A stretch of DNA of 64,000 bases from Candidatus Poribacteria bacterium (GCA_021295735.1 JAGWBU010000005.1:1-64000); one strand, 5' to 3'. Positions 50,362-59,117 are shown, counted from the stretch's first letter. Made by a program: numbers and translations. The notes: generated by a model from the sequence alone, not told the origin.

Positions 50362-52602
50362 TTAATCGGAGATGCTCCATAAGAATATGGCACCATCAAC
50401 GCTACCACTGGCAAGCATTTTGCCATCTGGCGAAAAAGATAAGGCGTTTATCCGATCAACATGTCCTTTGAAAGTTGTTAATTCGTTCCCAGTAGAAAGG
50501 TCCCGCAATCGAATTGTCCCGTCCCGGTTACCACATGCAAGAATATTGCTATCAGTGGAAAATGCCAAAACGTTCACGGAATCGTTTTTTGCTTTAAGAG
50601 ATTTCAGTTGTCTGCCGGTACCAACATCCCACAATTGAATATTAACAGGATCGCTGCTCGCAAGAATTTTACCATCCTCAGAAAATGCTAAGGAATTGGT
50701 TTTTCTTGAGGGGATACTTAACATCTGTGTCCCAGTACTTGTATCCCACAACCGAATTGTTCCGTCGTCACTTCCGCTTGCAATCATTTTTCCATTAGGG
50801 GTGAATGCCAATACGTTAATTTTTTTTGTATGTCCCTTGAGAGTGGCATGAGACTTCTTATAGGGAACAGCCCATAAGTGGACAGTAAATCGGTTGTCCT
50901 CAGTTGCCCATTGTGAATTTTGATCAATCAGAAGCAGGTGACCATTTTTATTTATAACAGTCGCAAGCATGTGACCATTTTTAGAAAAAACAGTTGGACC
51001 ATACATTCCAATAGAACTGAATGAACTAAATTTCTGCCCTGGAAGTTCTGGTACATCTCCTTTGTGAGATTCAACTGGCACTTCAGATAGTTTGTTCCCT
51101 GTGAGTGTTTCCCACACATTCAATCTGCCGCGTACACTTTCGATGACAGAATCAATCCCTCCTTTTATCTCAAGCGTGAAACCACTTACACCAGTCAATG
51201 TTCTGCCATTTGGTGATAAGACCATGGTAGTGAAACCAGTATCAATGTCTATACGGTCAGAAAGTTCTGTAAAGTTGAACGTATCCCATAACCTTATTGT
51301 TTTGCCCTGTCCGCTTGCCAAGATTCTACTATCTGATGAAAACGCTAACGTTGTAGACCCATGCGTATGCTTTGTTCGAAAAGAAGACAATTCTTCACCG
51401 GTGTTAACATCCCATACTTGGATTTCACCGTTCCGGTTCGCCCTCGCAACCGTCTTAGAATCGGGTGAAAATGCCAACTGACCAAATTTAGAGTCTAACT
51501 TTGTTTTCGAAAGAGTGGTACGAAGTGTTTTAGTCGCAACATCCCATAACTCAATTTTTCGAGACCTCGTCTTCGCCGACACCGTCGAACAAGCCAAGGT
51601 TTTCCCATCTTTAGAGAAATTCAGGATATGCCTATTATAAATATCCAGATCTTTAGTTAACGTTTTTATCAATTTTCCGGTGGTTACATCCCATAAACGG
51701 GGTGGAACATTATCATAATCAGCGGAAACAAGAAGAGTACCATCTGGTGAAAATATCAACTTTGAAATACGTTCTTTGTGGCCTTGAAGTGTTTTCAGAT
51801 GTCGTCCGGTTATAGCATCATCCAACCGAATTTTACCATCTATTTCCCCGACCGCAAAAATACCTTTGTTGCCAACGTTGTTAAGGTATAAGTCTGTGGC
51901 TGCAACTTCATGCCCCCTAATGCGTCTCGGTATTCCTCTTAATCCACGTGGGGGTGCAGGACGGAAATCCTTTTTTACGCCAGTAGTAATATCCCATAAG
52001 TGAACTGAACCGTCGTAATAGTCACAGCGAAGGGTTTTGCCATCGTCAATAATTCTTAGTGCTTTTATCAACCCATCCTCTATTATTTTAAAAGTCTTTA
52101 AAAGTTTTCCGGTTGCTGTATTCCACAGTAAGATTTTACTATTCAATCCAGTTGCCAACGTTCTACCATCTGGAGAGAATACCACTTTCCCTGTACGTGA
52201 TGTATGGTCAGTAAGCAGGGCAAGTTCAGCACCCGTGCGAACATCATAGATCCAAACACCAGTAGCACTACCTACTGCAATTTGAGTTCCGTCTGGTGAA
52301 AAGCTTATGCCATCTATGCGTCCTTTGTTGAGACGCGCTGTCGCCCTTTCCGGTAAATTCCACCGAGTATAGTCCCCTTCATCACCTAAAACCTGATTCG
52401 CTTTCTCTCCATCACCATTATTTCTACCATCCGTATCGGAACGTTCCCCCAGTTGATTTCGGACATCCGGTTTTGCCTCAGGATTCTGAACGACAAGTGC
52501 GTCAAGGAGTTCGATTGTTCTTTCAGCTTGTGCATCCAAACTATAAGGTTTCTGAAAAAGCGCTAAGTATCGACTACCTATACCAAGCATCAACACAATC
52601 AA
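50362..52602 (-). CDS. WD40 double-propeller protein, split partner of ECF sigma factor 2
   Basis: A 746-residue protein that overlaps sigma gene 2 by TTGA. A truncated hydrophobic start (IVLMLGIG) and the common linker (QAERTIELLDALVV, GDEGDYTRWNLPERA) precede about fourteen WD40-like units, each with FSPDG/FSKDG or close variants and a LWD-type strand end, enough for two seven-bladed propellers. The N-terminal region is nearly identical at DNA level to the Asp-box paralogue (89 of 90 bases at 49336-49425 and 52527-52616), showing recent exchange. Ligand unknown; propellers usually bind proteins or polymers. Confidence 0.8.
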   Translation of the reverse strand: MIVLMLGIGSRYLALFQKPYSLDAQAERTIELLDALVVQNPEAKPDVRNQLGERSDTDGRNNGDGEKANQVLGDEGDYTRWNLPERATARLNKGRIDGISFSPDGTQIAVGSATGVWIYDVRTGAELALLTDHTSRTGKVVFSPDGRTLATGLNSKILLWNTATGKLLKTFKIIEDGLIKALRIIDDGKTLRCDYYDGSVHLWDITTGVKKDFRPAPPRGLRGIPRRIRGHEVAATDLYLNNVGNKGIFAVGEIDGKIRLDDAITGRHLKTLQGHKERISKLIFSPDGTLLVSADYDNVPPRLWDVTTGKLIKTLTKDLDIYNRHILNFSKDGKTLACSTVSAKTRSRKIELWDVATKTLRTTLSKTKLDSKFGQLAFSPDSKTVARANRNGEIQVWDVNTGEELSSFRTKHTHGSTTLAFSSDSRILASGQGKTIRLWDTFNFTELSDRIDIDTGFTTMVLSPNGRTLTGVSGFTLEIKGGIDSVIESVRGRLNVWETLTGNKLSEVPVESHKGDVPELPGQKFSSFSSIGMYGPTVFSKNGHMLATVINKNGHLLLIDQNSQWATEDNRFTVHLWAVPYKKSHATLKGHTKKINVLAFTPNGKMIASGSDDGTIRLWDTSTGTQMLSIPSRKTNSLAFSEDGKILASSDPVNIQLWDVGTGRQLKSLKAKNDSVNVLAFSTDSNILACGNRDGTIRLRDLSTGNELTTFKGHVDRINALSFSPDGKMLASGSVDGAIFLWSISD

Positions 52603-53270
52603 AATAGCACTTGAAGTTTACTTGCAGAAGGCGCAGCGGGTTTAAGTCGTGCGACTTCTCGCATAATGTTATCGGTTAGGTTGGGTGAAATTTGAAAATG
52701 GTCGAGTGCTTCTCTAATCATTATTTCCTCCTTTTGTAAACGGTGCCGCGCCCGTTGTAATCGGCTCTTAATTGTTCCTGCAGAAACCCCTAAGAACTTG
52801 CTAATTTCTTCGACTGTCATTTCACCGAGGTAGTGGAGCGTCATTACCGTGCGTTCGCTCTCCTTTAACTTCGCGAGCAGTTGTTTGACTACATCGCGTT
52901 GTGCTTCAACAGCGGTTTGAGCACGTTGTTCTACGACATGTCGGGAATAAGCATCTTTTTGTCCCATGGTTGTCTCTGCGTCCTCCAACGGTTGTGTTCG
53001 TATCCGTTTTTTGCGGAGCCAAGCGTAGCATCGGCGCGTCGCAATAACATAGAGCCACCCAGAAAACTGGTTTGGATCTTTTAGACTTCCCAATTTCTGA
53101 TATGCTCGCAAAAAGGCGTCCTGTGTAATCTCTTCAGCGATGTGGAAATCCCCAATTTTTCGCCAAGCCAGCGCGTGAACTGGCTTTTGGTATTTTTTCA
53201 CAAGTTCAGCGAAAGCGGACTCATCGCCAGCAAGAACCTGTTGGATTAGTTCAACATCGTCGTTTTTCAT
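52599..53270 (-). CDS. ECF-type RNA polymerase sigma factor, array copy 2
   Basis: A 223-residue sigma factor. Region 2 has HALAWRKIGDFHIAEEITQDAF, region 4 has VEEISKFLGVSAGTIKSRLQRA. The chain ends LKPAAPSASKLQVLF. In the fused paralogue the same site continues into the membrane helix, and here 25 bases are missing, which shifts frame. GGAGG precedes the ATG and the shared promoter element is 48 bases upstream. Like copy 1 it lacks an anchor and should be soluble. Confidence 0.85.
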   Translation of the reverse strand: MKNDDVELIQQVLAGDESAFAELVKKYQKPVHALAWRKIGDFHIAEEITQDAFLRAYQKLGSLKDPNQFSGWLYVIATRRCYAWLRKKRIRTQPLEDAETTMGQKDAYSRHVVEQRAQTAVEAQRDVVKQLLAKLKESERTVMTLHYLGEMTVEEISKFLGVSAGTIKSRLQRARHRLQKEEIMIREALDHFQISPNLTDNIMREVARLKPAAPSASKLQVLF

Positions 53271-53317
53271 CAGGTGCCTCCAGAAAAGATAGGTTCAACT
53301 TTTCATATTGAAACCTT

Positions 53318-53352
53318 GTGACGCGACTTAGGAGGAAAACGGTTGCATAATT
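53318..53352 (-). promoter_or_regulatory. shared ECF-type promoter element, copy 2
   Basis: Minus-strand ATTATGCAACCGTTTT followed, after a total of 18 bases from TGCAAC, by CGTCAC. Same arrangement as at 50091 and 56880. Confidence 0.6.
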
Positions 53353-53460
53353 CTGCATGTTTATAAATTGGATGGTTGGAAACAGTGAAATACTATTCTA
53401 CCAAATCAGGAGGGTTTGTCAACCGTGGTGGGAAAGTATGTCGAATGAAGGGAAATGGAA
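53345..53460. repeat. 116-bp conserved upstream direct repeat, copy B
   Basis: Matches copy A at 50118-50229 at every base except four extra (CCGT) near its middle. It lies upstream of sigma copy 2, in the 288-base gap before the fused gene; no ORF. Confidence 0.85.
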
Positions 53461-53461
53461 A

Positions 53462-53517
53462 GGTAATTCCGTGAACCTTGATTTTCGAATCAAGGTTATG
53501 AGACGTAAGGAATTACC
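53462..53517. terminator. strong nested hairpin with TTCG loop
   Basis: Inner AACCTTGATT-TTCG-AATCAAGGTT is a perfect 10-bp stem with a stabilising TTCG loop, and GGTAATTCC/GGAATTACC (53462-53470/53509-53517) form an outer stem. It lies 41 bases past the stop of the fused sigma-WD40 gene and likely ends its transcript. Confidence 0.65.
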
Positions 53518-53558
53518 CGATTGAAATCGCAATAGGTTTGCAAGACAGCTGCTTTCAC

Positions 53559-56500
53559 CTATTTAGATGGCACATTCCAAAGAAGGACGGTGCCATCAAG
53601 GCTGCTTGTGCTCGCAAGTAATTTCCTATCTTTGGAAAACACTAAGGCACTGATATTACCTTTATGTCCTTCATAAGAAGTAAGATGTGCACCAGTGGTA
53701 GACTCCCATAAGTGAATTTTACCCCCTATATCTCCACTCGCGAGAAGTATACCATCTGACGAAAATGCCAATTTGCAGATTGCAAATTTATGTGGTGCTT
53801 TGAAAGTTCTAACACGTTTTTTGGCAGCAACGTCCCACAATTGGATCTCTCTATCTCTAATTCCAATTGCCAAGTTTTTCCCATTGTGATCAAACGTCAT
53901 AGAATAAATACCGTGCCTTTCCAACGTCAACGTCCGATTTTTCAGGACCCCTAACACTTTTTTTATCAAATTTTCGGTTGTATTGAGCGTGGCAATTCGT
54001 TTGTCGGCGTGCGTGTCCCACAAGAACACTTTACCTGATCGATTATCGGTTGCGAGCATACTTCCATCATGGGTTAGTGCCATAGCTCCCTTAGCCGATT
54101 GATACGCCTTTTCTGTGAGACTGCATAAATGTTCGCGGCTGGTAACATTCCACAACTCAATCTTATTGTTATTATTGTTATTCTCATTTTTAGTAGCCAA
54201 TGTTCTGAAATTTGGAGAATATACATATATTGGGAATGTATGTGTTGTTCCATCGTCCCAAGAAACTGCGAGTCCCTGAGCGCGAGCCAAGTTCATAGGA
54301 ACAGTGTTAGCACTAATCCTGGTTCCAGTAGTGACATCCCACTGAACAGTGGAAGTGAGTCCTACAGCATTTAAGATATTATTATCGCTGGCAAAGGTTA
54401 AACCGTCAATGTTGTTTTTTCCCGTACTAATTGCGGTCAGTTTGTCGCCGCTGTCTGTATCCCAGAGTTGGATATTACCATCACTTCCGCTTGCTAACGT
54501 TTTGCCATCATGAGTAAACGCCAACGTCGTGATCTCCTTTGCATAGTCTTTAGCAAGGGTCCGCGGTTGTGTATCCTTTTTTATTTCCCACACATCTACT
54601 GTACCAATTTGATTCTCGGTAACAAGAATTTTCCCATCTTGAGAAAACAGGTGGTTTTTAGGCAAAACTACAAACAGATCTTCATCCAAAGTAAGAGAGG
54701 CAATTTCACTTTGGGTGACAATATCCCATATCTTATAACTTGCCCTTTCTATAATATTCCCGTTTCTATCATAGCTGCCGCCTTTTCTTATATTAAGGGT
54801 TTTGCCATCATCTGAAAACTTTACGTCCGATGTAGATTGAAACTCAGCAATTTGTCGTTTATTAACAATATCCCATACCGCGCAGCTTCCCCTTGTGAAA
54901 GTATTCCGTGATATAAGTGCAAGGGTTTTGCTATCACCTGAAAACCTTACGTCTACATATTCAGGGAGTGCTGCCAGTTGTTCGCCGGTATCAACATTCC
55001 AAATTTCAATAGGACCTGCAAAGCGTGCCCATCCATTAGGACCTGCAAAACGTGTCCATCCATCTGGTATTGGAATCCGATAATGACTCTTACTCACAAG
55101 CATTTTGCCATCCGGTGAAAATTTCAGTTCGTTCACCCGTTTCACAGGTTGTTTATCCAACGGTAAAGGTGAGTATTCTTGCAAATTGTATTGTATAGGA
55201 AAAAGTGTGCCATCCTCGCTATAGTTCGTGAGAAATGGCTTTTTGCCATCTTTCTCTTCTGGATCCGGCGGTATTCTGGCATCCTTGATGAACGCTGCGT
55301 CATTTGTACGAGCTACAAGCGTTTGTATTTCTTGACTGGTCCCTCCATCTTGTATGCTACGTCCATCTTGCATGCTAATTGTGCCATCCTCGTTTCCAAT
55401 AGCATATTTGACTACGCCAGTGGGGTCAACAAAGACATCTAACGCACGCGTCCAAGGGATGCCTTTGATTTTAATTCTTTTTAAAGCTCCGGGATGGAAA
55501 GTTTTTAAATGTTCTCCGGTCGCGATGTTCCAGAACCAGACCGTACTATTCTTATTCACACCAGTAAGTGTTTTTCCATCGGCTAAGAATTTCAAAGCGG
55601 AAAGTGAATCGCCAAGACTATTGAATTTCAAAAGCAGCTTTCCACTCTCAACATCCCAACTCCGAATTATGTTGTCACCTCCAACACTGACAAGTTTTTT
55701 GCCATCCGGCGAGAACGTGACAAGTCCTATTAAATCTGTATCTCTTGTAAGTAAGGAAGTTTCGGCACCTAAGCCAATATCATAAAGCCATACGCCGGTA
55801 GAGCTTACAATAGCCAGACGGGTACCATCAGGGGACAGCTGCATATCGGTTATAGTCCCTTTTCCAAGTCTCTGTTTTGCACCTTTAGGTAAATTCCACC
55901 GAGTATAGTCCCCTTCATCACCTAAAACCTGATTCGCTTTCTCTCCATCACCATTATTTTTACCCTCCGTATCGGAACGTTCCCCCAGTTGATTTCGCAC
56001 ATCCTGTCTTGCATCAGCACTCTGTACAACAGGCGCGTCAATAAGTTCAACTGCCATCTCAGACTGTGCATCTAAACTATAAGGTCGTTGGAAACGCGCT
56101 AAGTCCTGACTGCTTATGCCAAGCATTAGCACAATCAAAACTGTACTTGCAGCGCCTATCACCCATGGCACCAAAGGTTTACTTGCAGAAGGCGCAGCGG
56201 GTTTAAGACGATTGATTTCTTGCATGATGTTATCGGTTAGGTTAGGTGAAATTTGAAAGTTACTAATTGCTTCTCGGATCATCGGTTCCTCCTTTTTCAA
56301 GCGGTTCCGTGCACGGCGAAGTCGGCTTTTAATCGTGTTTGCGGATACACCTAAAAATTCGCTCATCTGTTCACACGTCATCTCACCGAAATAGTGAAGT
56401 GTGATGACGGTGCGATCACTCTCCTTCAACGTCTCAAGTAATTTTTTGACGACTTCCTGCTGTGCCTTGTCGGTAGTTTTTGCTTGTTCCTCTGCAACAT

Positions 56501-56828
56501 GTTGTGAGTAAGCATCTTTGCTTGTCACAGGTGTATCTATATTTTCCAATGTTTGGTGCCACAGACGCTTTTTTCGAAACCATGCGAGGCATCGGCGCGT
56601 CGCAATAACATAGAGCCACCCAGCAAACCGTTGCGGTTCTTTGAGGGTGTGAAGTCTTTGGTATGCTTTGAGGAAAGTATCCTGCGTAATATCTTCAGCG
56701 GTGTGAAAATCGCCTATCTTCCGCCAAGCGAGCGCGTGAACCTGCTTTCGATATTTTTTCACTAATTCAGAGAAGGCGTTATTATCGCCTGCAAGCGTAC
56801 GTTGAATTAGTTCAGCGTCGTTTTTCAT
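53559..56828 (-). CDS. ECF sigma factor fused through a membrane helix to WD40 propellers
   Basis: A 1089-residue single chain. Sigma region 2 spans about 18-90 and region 4 about 135-182 (CEQMSEFLGVSANTIKSRLRRA). A single membrane helix at about 219-238 (VPWVIGAASTVLIVLMLG) follows, then the linker (SLDAQSEMAVELIDA, GDEGDYTRWNLPKGA), then about 14-15 WD40-like units from residue 310 to the end, for example LSPDGTRLAIV and FSSDGILLASGD. Topology predicts the sigma part inside and the propellers outside, so release by proteolysis is a natural model. It carries a poly-Asn stretch (NNNNNN) in one blade loop. GGAGG precedes the ATG, and the shared promoter element is 52 bases upstream. Confidence 0.85.
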   Translation of the reverse strand: MKNDAELIQRTLAGDNNAFSELVKKYRKQVHALAWRKIGDFHTAEDITQDTFLKAYQRLHTLKEPQRFAGWLYVIATRRCLAWFRKKRLWHQTLENIDTPVTSKDAYSQHVAEEQAKTTDKAQQEVVKKLLETLKESDRTVITLHYFGEMTCEQMSEFLGVSANTIKSRLRRARNRLKKEEPMIREAISNFQISPNLTDNIMQEINRLKPAAPSASKPLVPWVIGAASTVLIVLMLGISSQDLARFQRPYSLDAQSEMAVELIDAPVVQSADARQDVRNQLGERSDTEGKNNGDGEKANQVLGDEGDYTRWNLPKGAKQRLGKGTITDMQLSPDGTRLAIVSSTGVWLYDIGLGAETSLLTRDTDLIGLVTFSPDGKKLVSVGGDNIIRSWDVESGKLLLKFNSLGDSLSALKFLADGKTLTGVNKNSTVWFWNIATGEHLKTFHPGALKRIKIKGIPWTRALDVFVDPTGVVKYAIGNEDGTISMQDGRSIQDGGTSQEIQTLVARTNDAAFIKDARIPPDPEEKDGKKPFLTNYSEDGTLFPIQYNLQEYSPLPLDKQPVKRVNELKFSPDGKMLVSKSHYRIPIPDGWTRFAGPNGWARFAGPIEIWNVDTGEQLAALPEYVDVRFSGDSKTLALISRNTFTRGSCAVWDIVNKRQIAEFQSTSDVKFSDDGKTLNIRKGGSYDRNGNIIERASYKIWDIVTQSEIASLTLDEDLFVVLPKNHLFSQDGKILVTENQIGTVDVWEIKKDTQPRTLAKDYAKEITTLAFTHDGKTLASGSDGNIQLWDTDSGDKLTAISTGKNNIDGLTFASDNNILNAVGLTSTVQWDVTTGTRISANTVPMNLARAQGLAVSWDDGTTHTFPIYVYSPNFRTLATKNENNNNNNKIELWNVTSREHLCSLTEKAYQSAKGAMALTHDGSMLATDNRSGKVFLWDTHADKRIATLNTTENLIKKVLGVLKNRTLTLERHGIYSMTFDHNGKNLAIGIRDREIQLWDVAAKKRVRTFKAPHKFAICKLAFSSDGILLASGDIGGKIHLWESTTGAHLTSYEGHKGNISALVFSKDRKLLASTSSLDGTVLLWNVPSK

Positions 56829-56879
56829 CGGTGGTTACCTCCGCAAAAAAATAATCCCAATAGTTCATTTCAACACATA

Positions 56880-56913
56880 GTGACGCGTGAGACGACAAAA
56901 CGGGTGCATAATT
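56880..56913 (-). promoter_or_regulatory. shared ECF-type promoter element, copy 3
   Basis: Minus-strand ATTATGCACCCGTTTT followed, 17 bases after TGCACC, by CGTCAC. Corresponds to copies 1 and 2. Confidence 0.6.
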
Positions 56914-56971
56914 TTACAAAAAAAATCAATTTTGAGACGGAAAATTTTAATTGACATCAAACGAAGCATTC

Positions 56972-57000
56972 TTGACAAAACATCGGAACATGTATAGAAT
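56972..57000 (+). promoter_or_regulatory. sigma-70-like promoter for the GH32 gene
   Basis: TTGACA (56972-56977) and TAGAAT (56995-57000) with 17 bases between. It lies about 94 bases before the ATG, in a divergent gap with the sigma-WD40 gene. Confidence 0.65.
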
Positions 57001-57093
57001 CTCCATTAAAGCAATGGGTATAGAGATTGAACATAAATTATCACGTTGTATGTGTCCACGAAGCACACTACATATAAAAGAAAGGAACAGACA

Positions 57094-58440
57094 ATGATTC
57101 AAACTGCTTACAAGGAGACGTATCGTCCGCAATTCCACTTCACACCGAAAACTAACTGGACCAACGACCCAAACGGATTGATTTATTATAAGGGAGAGTA
57201 TCATCTATTCTTTCAACACAACCCATTTGGTATCAATTGGGGCAACATGACGTGGGGACATGCAGTTAGCCCTGACCTTGTTCACTGGAAACAACTACCG
57301 CACGCTATCCATCCCGATGAACTCGGCACAATTTTCTCCGGTTCTGGCGTTGTAGACTGGAACAATACTGGTGGATTCCAAACAGGCGACGAGGCAGTGC
57401 TGGTTGTTTTTTATACGTCTGCTGGTAGCCATGCCCCAGAGAAAGTGCCGTTTACGCAGAGCATCGCCTATAGCAACGACCGTGGACGGAGTTGGACAAA
57501 ATATGAAGGCAATCCTGTCATTGAGCATATTGTCGCAAGTAACCGAGACCCGAAGGTAATCTGGCACGAACCGACACAAAAATGGGTGATGACACTTTTT
57601 CTTGACGGAAATGATTTTGCCTTTTTTGGTTCTACGAACCTAAAGGAGTGGGAACGACTCTCTGATATAAAGATACCAGATGGAGAATGTCCAGATATCT
57701 TTGAACTTCCTGTTGATGGCGACCCCGAAAATACCAAATGGGTTTTCTGGGGTGCCGGTGGAAAATATTATGTCGGTGATTTCGACGGCACAACCTTCAC
57801 GCCAGATGGTGAATCACAACGGGCAGACTTCGGCGCAAACTTTTACGCCGCACAAACTTGGAGTGACATTCCGGATTCCGATGGTCGCCGCATCCAAATC
57901 GCTTGGATGAATGGCAGTAATCCTCCTGAGATGCCCTTTAATCAGCAGATGAGTTTTCCATGTGTGTTGACACTTCGGACGACATCAGAAGGTATCCGTA
58001 TGTCCCGCGAACCAGTGGCAGAGATCGAAAATATACATGACTGGACGCATGCTTGGAGCAACGTAACGCTTAAACCCGAAGAAAATCTACTTGCGGGGTT
58101 AACAGGTGAACTGTTTGACATCCGCGCAGAGATAGAACTCAACGATGCGTCGGCTGTAGGATTCAATATTCGCGGTCAAGATGTGCGATACGATGTCGCT
58201 GAAAAGCAGTTGACGTTCCTTGAAAGGAGCGGTCCTCTTGCGCCACAAGATGGTAAAATCCAATTACAGATTTTAGTAGATCGCATCTCTATTGAAGCAT
58301 TTGGCAATGCAGGTGCGCTCTCAATGACCTCCTATTTCCTCCCCGACCTTGATAATGCAGACATCGGGATTTATGCGGAAGGTGGTTCAGCTACACTTGT
58401 ATCGTTAAAAGTCCATGAACTAAAATCTTCGTGGATATAG
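57094..58440 (+). CDS. glycoside hydrolase family 32 (beta-fructosidase)
   Basis: A 448-residue enzyme read from the ATG at 57094, with AAAGGAAC upstream; the ORF opens at 57046. The five-bladed GH32 propeller has WTNDPNG (22-28, nucleophile D25), RDP (151-153, transition-state Asp) and EC (198-199, acid/base Glu). FSGSGV and FFQHNPFG are also conserved. A C-terminal beta-sandwich ends the chain. It cleaves fructosyl bonds in sucrose, levan or inulin-like substrates. No signal peptide, so the substrate is probably cytoplasmic; no sucrose transporter or fructokinase lies alongside. Confidence 0.92.
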   Translation: MIQTAYKETYRPQFHFTPKTNWTNDPNGLIYYKGEYHLFFQHNPFGINWGNMTWGHAVSPDLVHWKQLPHAIHPDELGTIFSGSGVVDWNNTGGFQTGDEAVLVVFYTSAGSHAPEKVPFTQSIAYSNDRGRSWTKYEGNPVIEHIVASNRDPKVIWHEPTQKWVMTLFLDGNDFAFFGSTNLKEWERLSDIKIPDGECPDIFELPVDGDPENTKWVFWGAGGKYYVGDFDGTTFTPDGESQRADFGANFYAAQTWSDIPDSDGRRIQIAWMNGSNPPEMPFNQQMSFPCVLTLRTTSEGIRMSREPVAEIENIHDWTHAWSNVTLKPEENLLAGLTGELFDIRAEIELNDASAVGFNIRGQDVRYDVAEKQLTFLERSGPLAPQDGKIQLQILVDRISIEAFGNAGALSMTSYFLPDLDNADIGIYAEGGSATLVSLKVHELKSSWI

Positions 58441-58484
58441 TTGCAGTAAAATCTAAAACTCCCAGACATTTTTTGGGTTTATGG

Positions 58485-58521
58485 CGTTTGTAGTCGCGCA
58501 ATTTATTGCGCCTCTTACATT
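58485..58521. repeat. dispersed GCGCAAT palindrome repeat, copy 1
   Basis: A 37-base unit with the perfect palindrome GCGCAAT-TT-ATTGCGC at 58496-58511. It matches 61876-61912 at 34 of 37 bases, and a broken copy lies at 63581-63635. Confidence 0.75.
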
Positions 58522-58525
58522 TGCT

Positions 58526-58553
58526 TTACTGATAAGCGATCTTTGTAAGCGCG
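58526..58553. repeat. dispersed CGCGCTTACAAAG-type repeat, copy 3 (inverted)
   Basis: The reverse complement of 58526-58553 matches 32895-32922 at 25 of 28 bases. It abuts the stop codon of yjbQ. Confidence 0.6.
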
Positions 58554-58964
58554 CTATGAATAAAGCGTCGCCGTTAGGTTGCGTCTCCCACCCTGATTGC
58601 GGAATTCGCACAGATAAATGCCCTGCCATACACCTAAATTTAGGTTATGGTCAGTAATCGGAATGGATACAGCAAACCCAACAAGCGACGCTTTGATATG
58701 TGCAGGCATATCGTCATCGCCTTCGATTGTGTGTTTGTAGAAAGGTTCGCGTTCCTTTACGAGGCGATCGAAACTATTGGCAAAATCTTCACGCACCGTA
58801 GGATCATCATTTTCATTGATGGTTAATCCTGCGGAAGTGTGCTTAATAAAAAGATGGAGAATCCCCACTTTCGGCAACTCGCCAAGCGATTTCATAATTT
58901 TATCTGTGATAAGGTGAAAACCACGCGAGTATTCAGGTAAGGTTATCTCAATTTGCTGGATCAT
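58554..58964 (-). CDS. yjbQ: YjbQ/UPF0047 (secondary thiamine-phosphate synthase-type) protein
   Basis: A 136-residue protein of the UPF0047 fold. FIKHTSAGLTINENDDPTV (about 49-67), then HTIEGDDDMPAHIKASLVG and LGVWQGIYLCEFR near the end, are the defining motifs with conserved His and Asp. E. coli YjbQ has secondary thiamine-phosphate synthase activity; the physiological role remains uncertain. Monocistronic. Length matches the family. Confidence 0.9.
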   Translation of the reverse strand: MIQQIEITLPEYSRGFHLITDKIMKSLGELPKVGILHLFIKHTSAGLTINENDDPTVREDFANSFDRLVKEREPFYKHTIEGDDDMPAHIKASLVGFAVSIPITDHNLNLGVWQGIYLCEFRNQGGRRNLTATLYS

Positions 58965-59088
58965 TTTATGTGTTACTACTGGTCGATAGAATCAATTTGT
59001 GATTCCGACTTCTTCTCCTATTTGTAAAGTTCCTGTTATGATACCACAATCCTTTGATTTTTCAAGGAAATTTGGTGAGATGAATTTC

Positions 59089-59117
59089 TTGACAATTGCA
59101 TTGTTACAGGATATAAT
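59089..59117 (+). promoter_or_regulatory. perfect-consensus sigma-70-like promoter for the toxin-antitoxin pair
   Basis: TTGACA (59089-59094), 17 bases, TATAAT (59112-59117), about 38 bases before the ATG at 59155. Confidence 0.85.

Noticed and set aside
54129-54200. poly-Asn codon run as a repeat element
   Set aside because: Short in-frame AAT/AAC run inside a WD40 blade loop, most simply local slippage.
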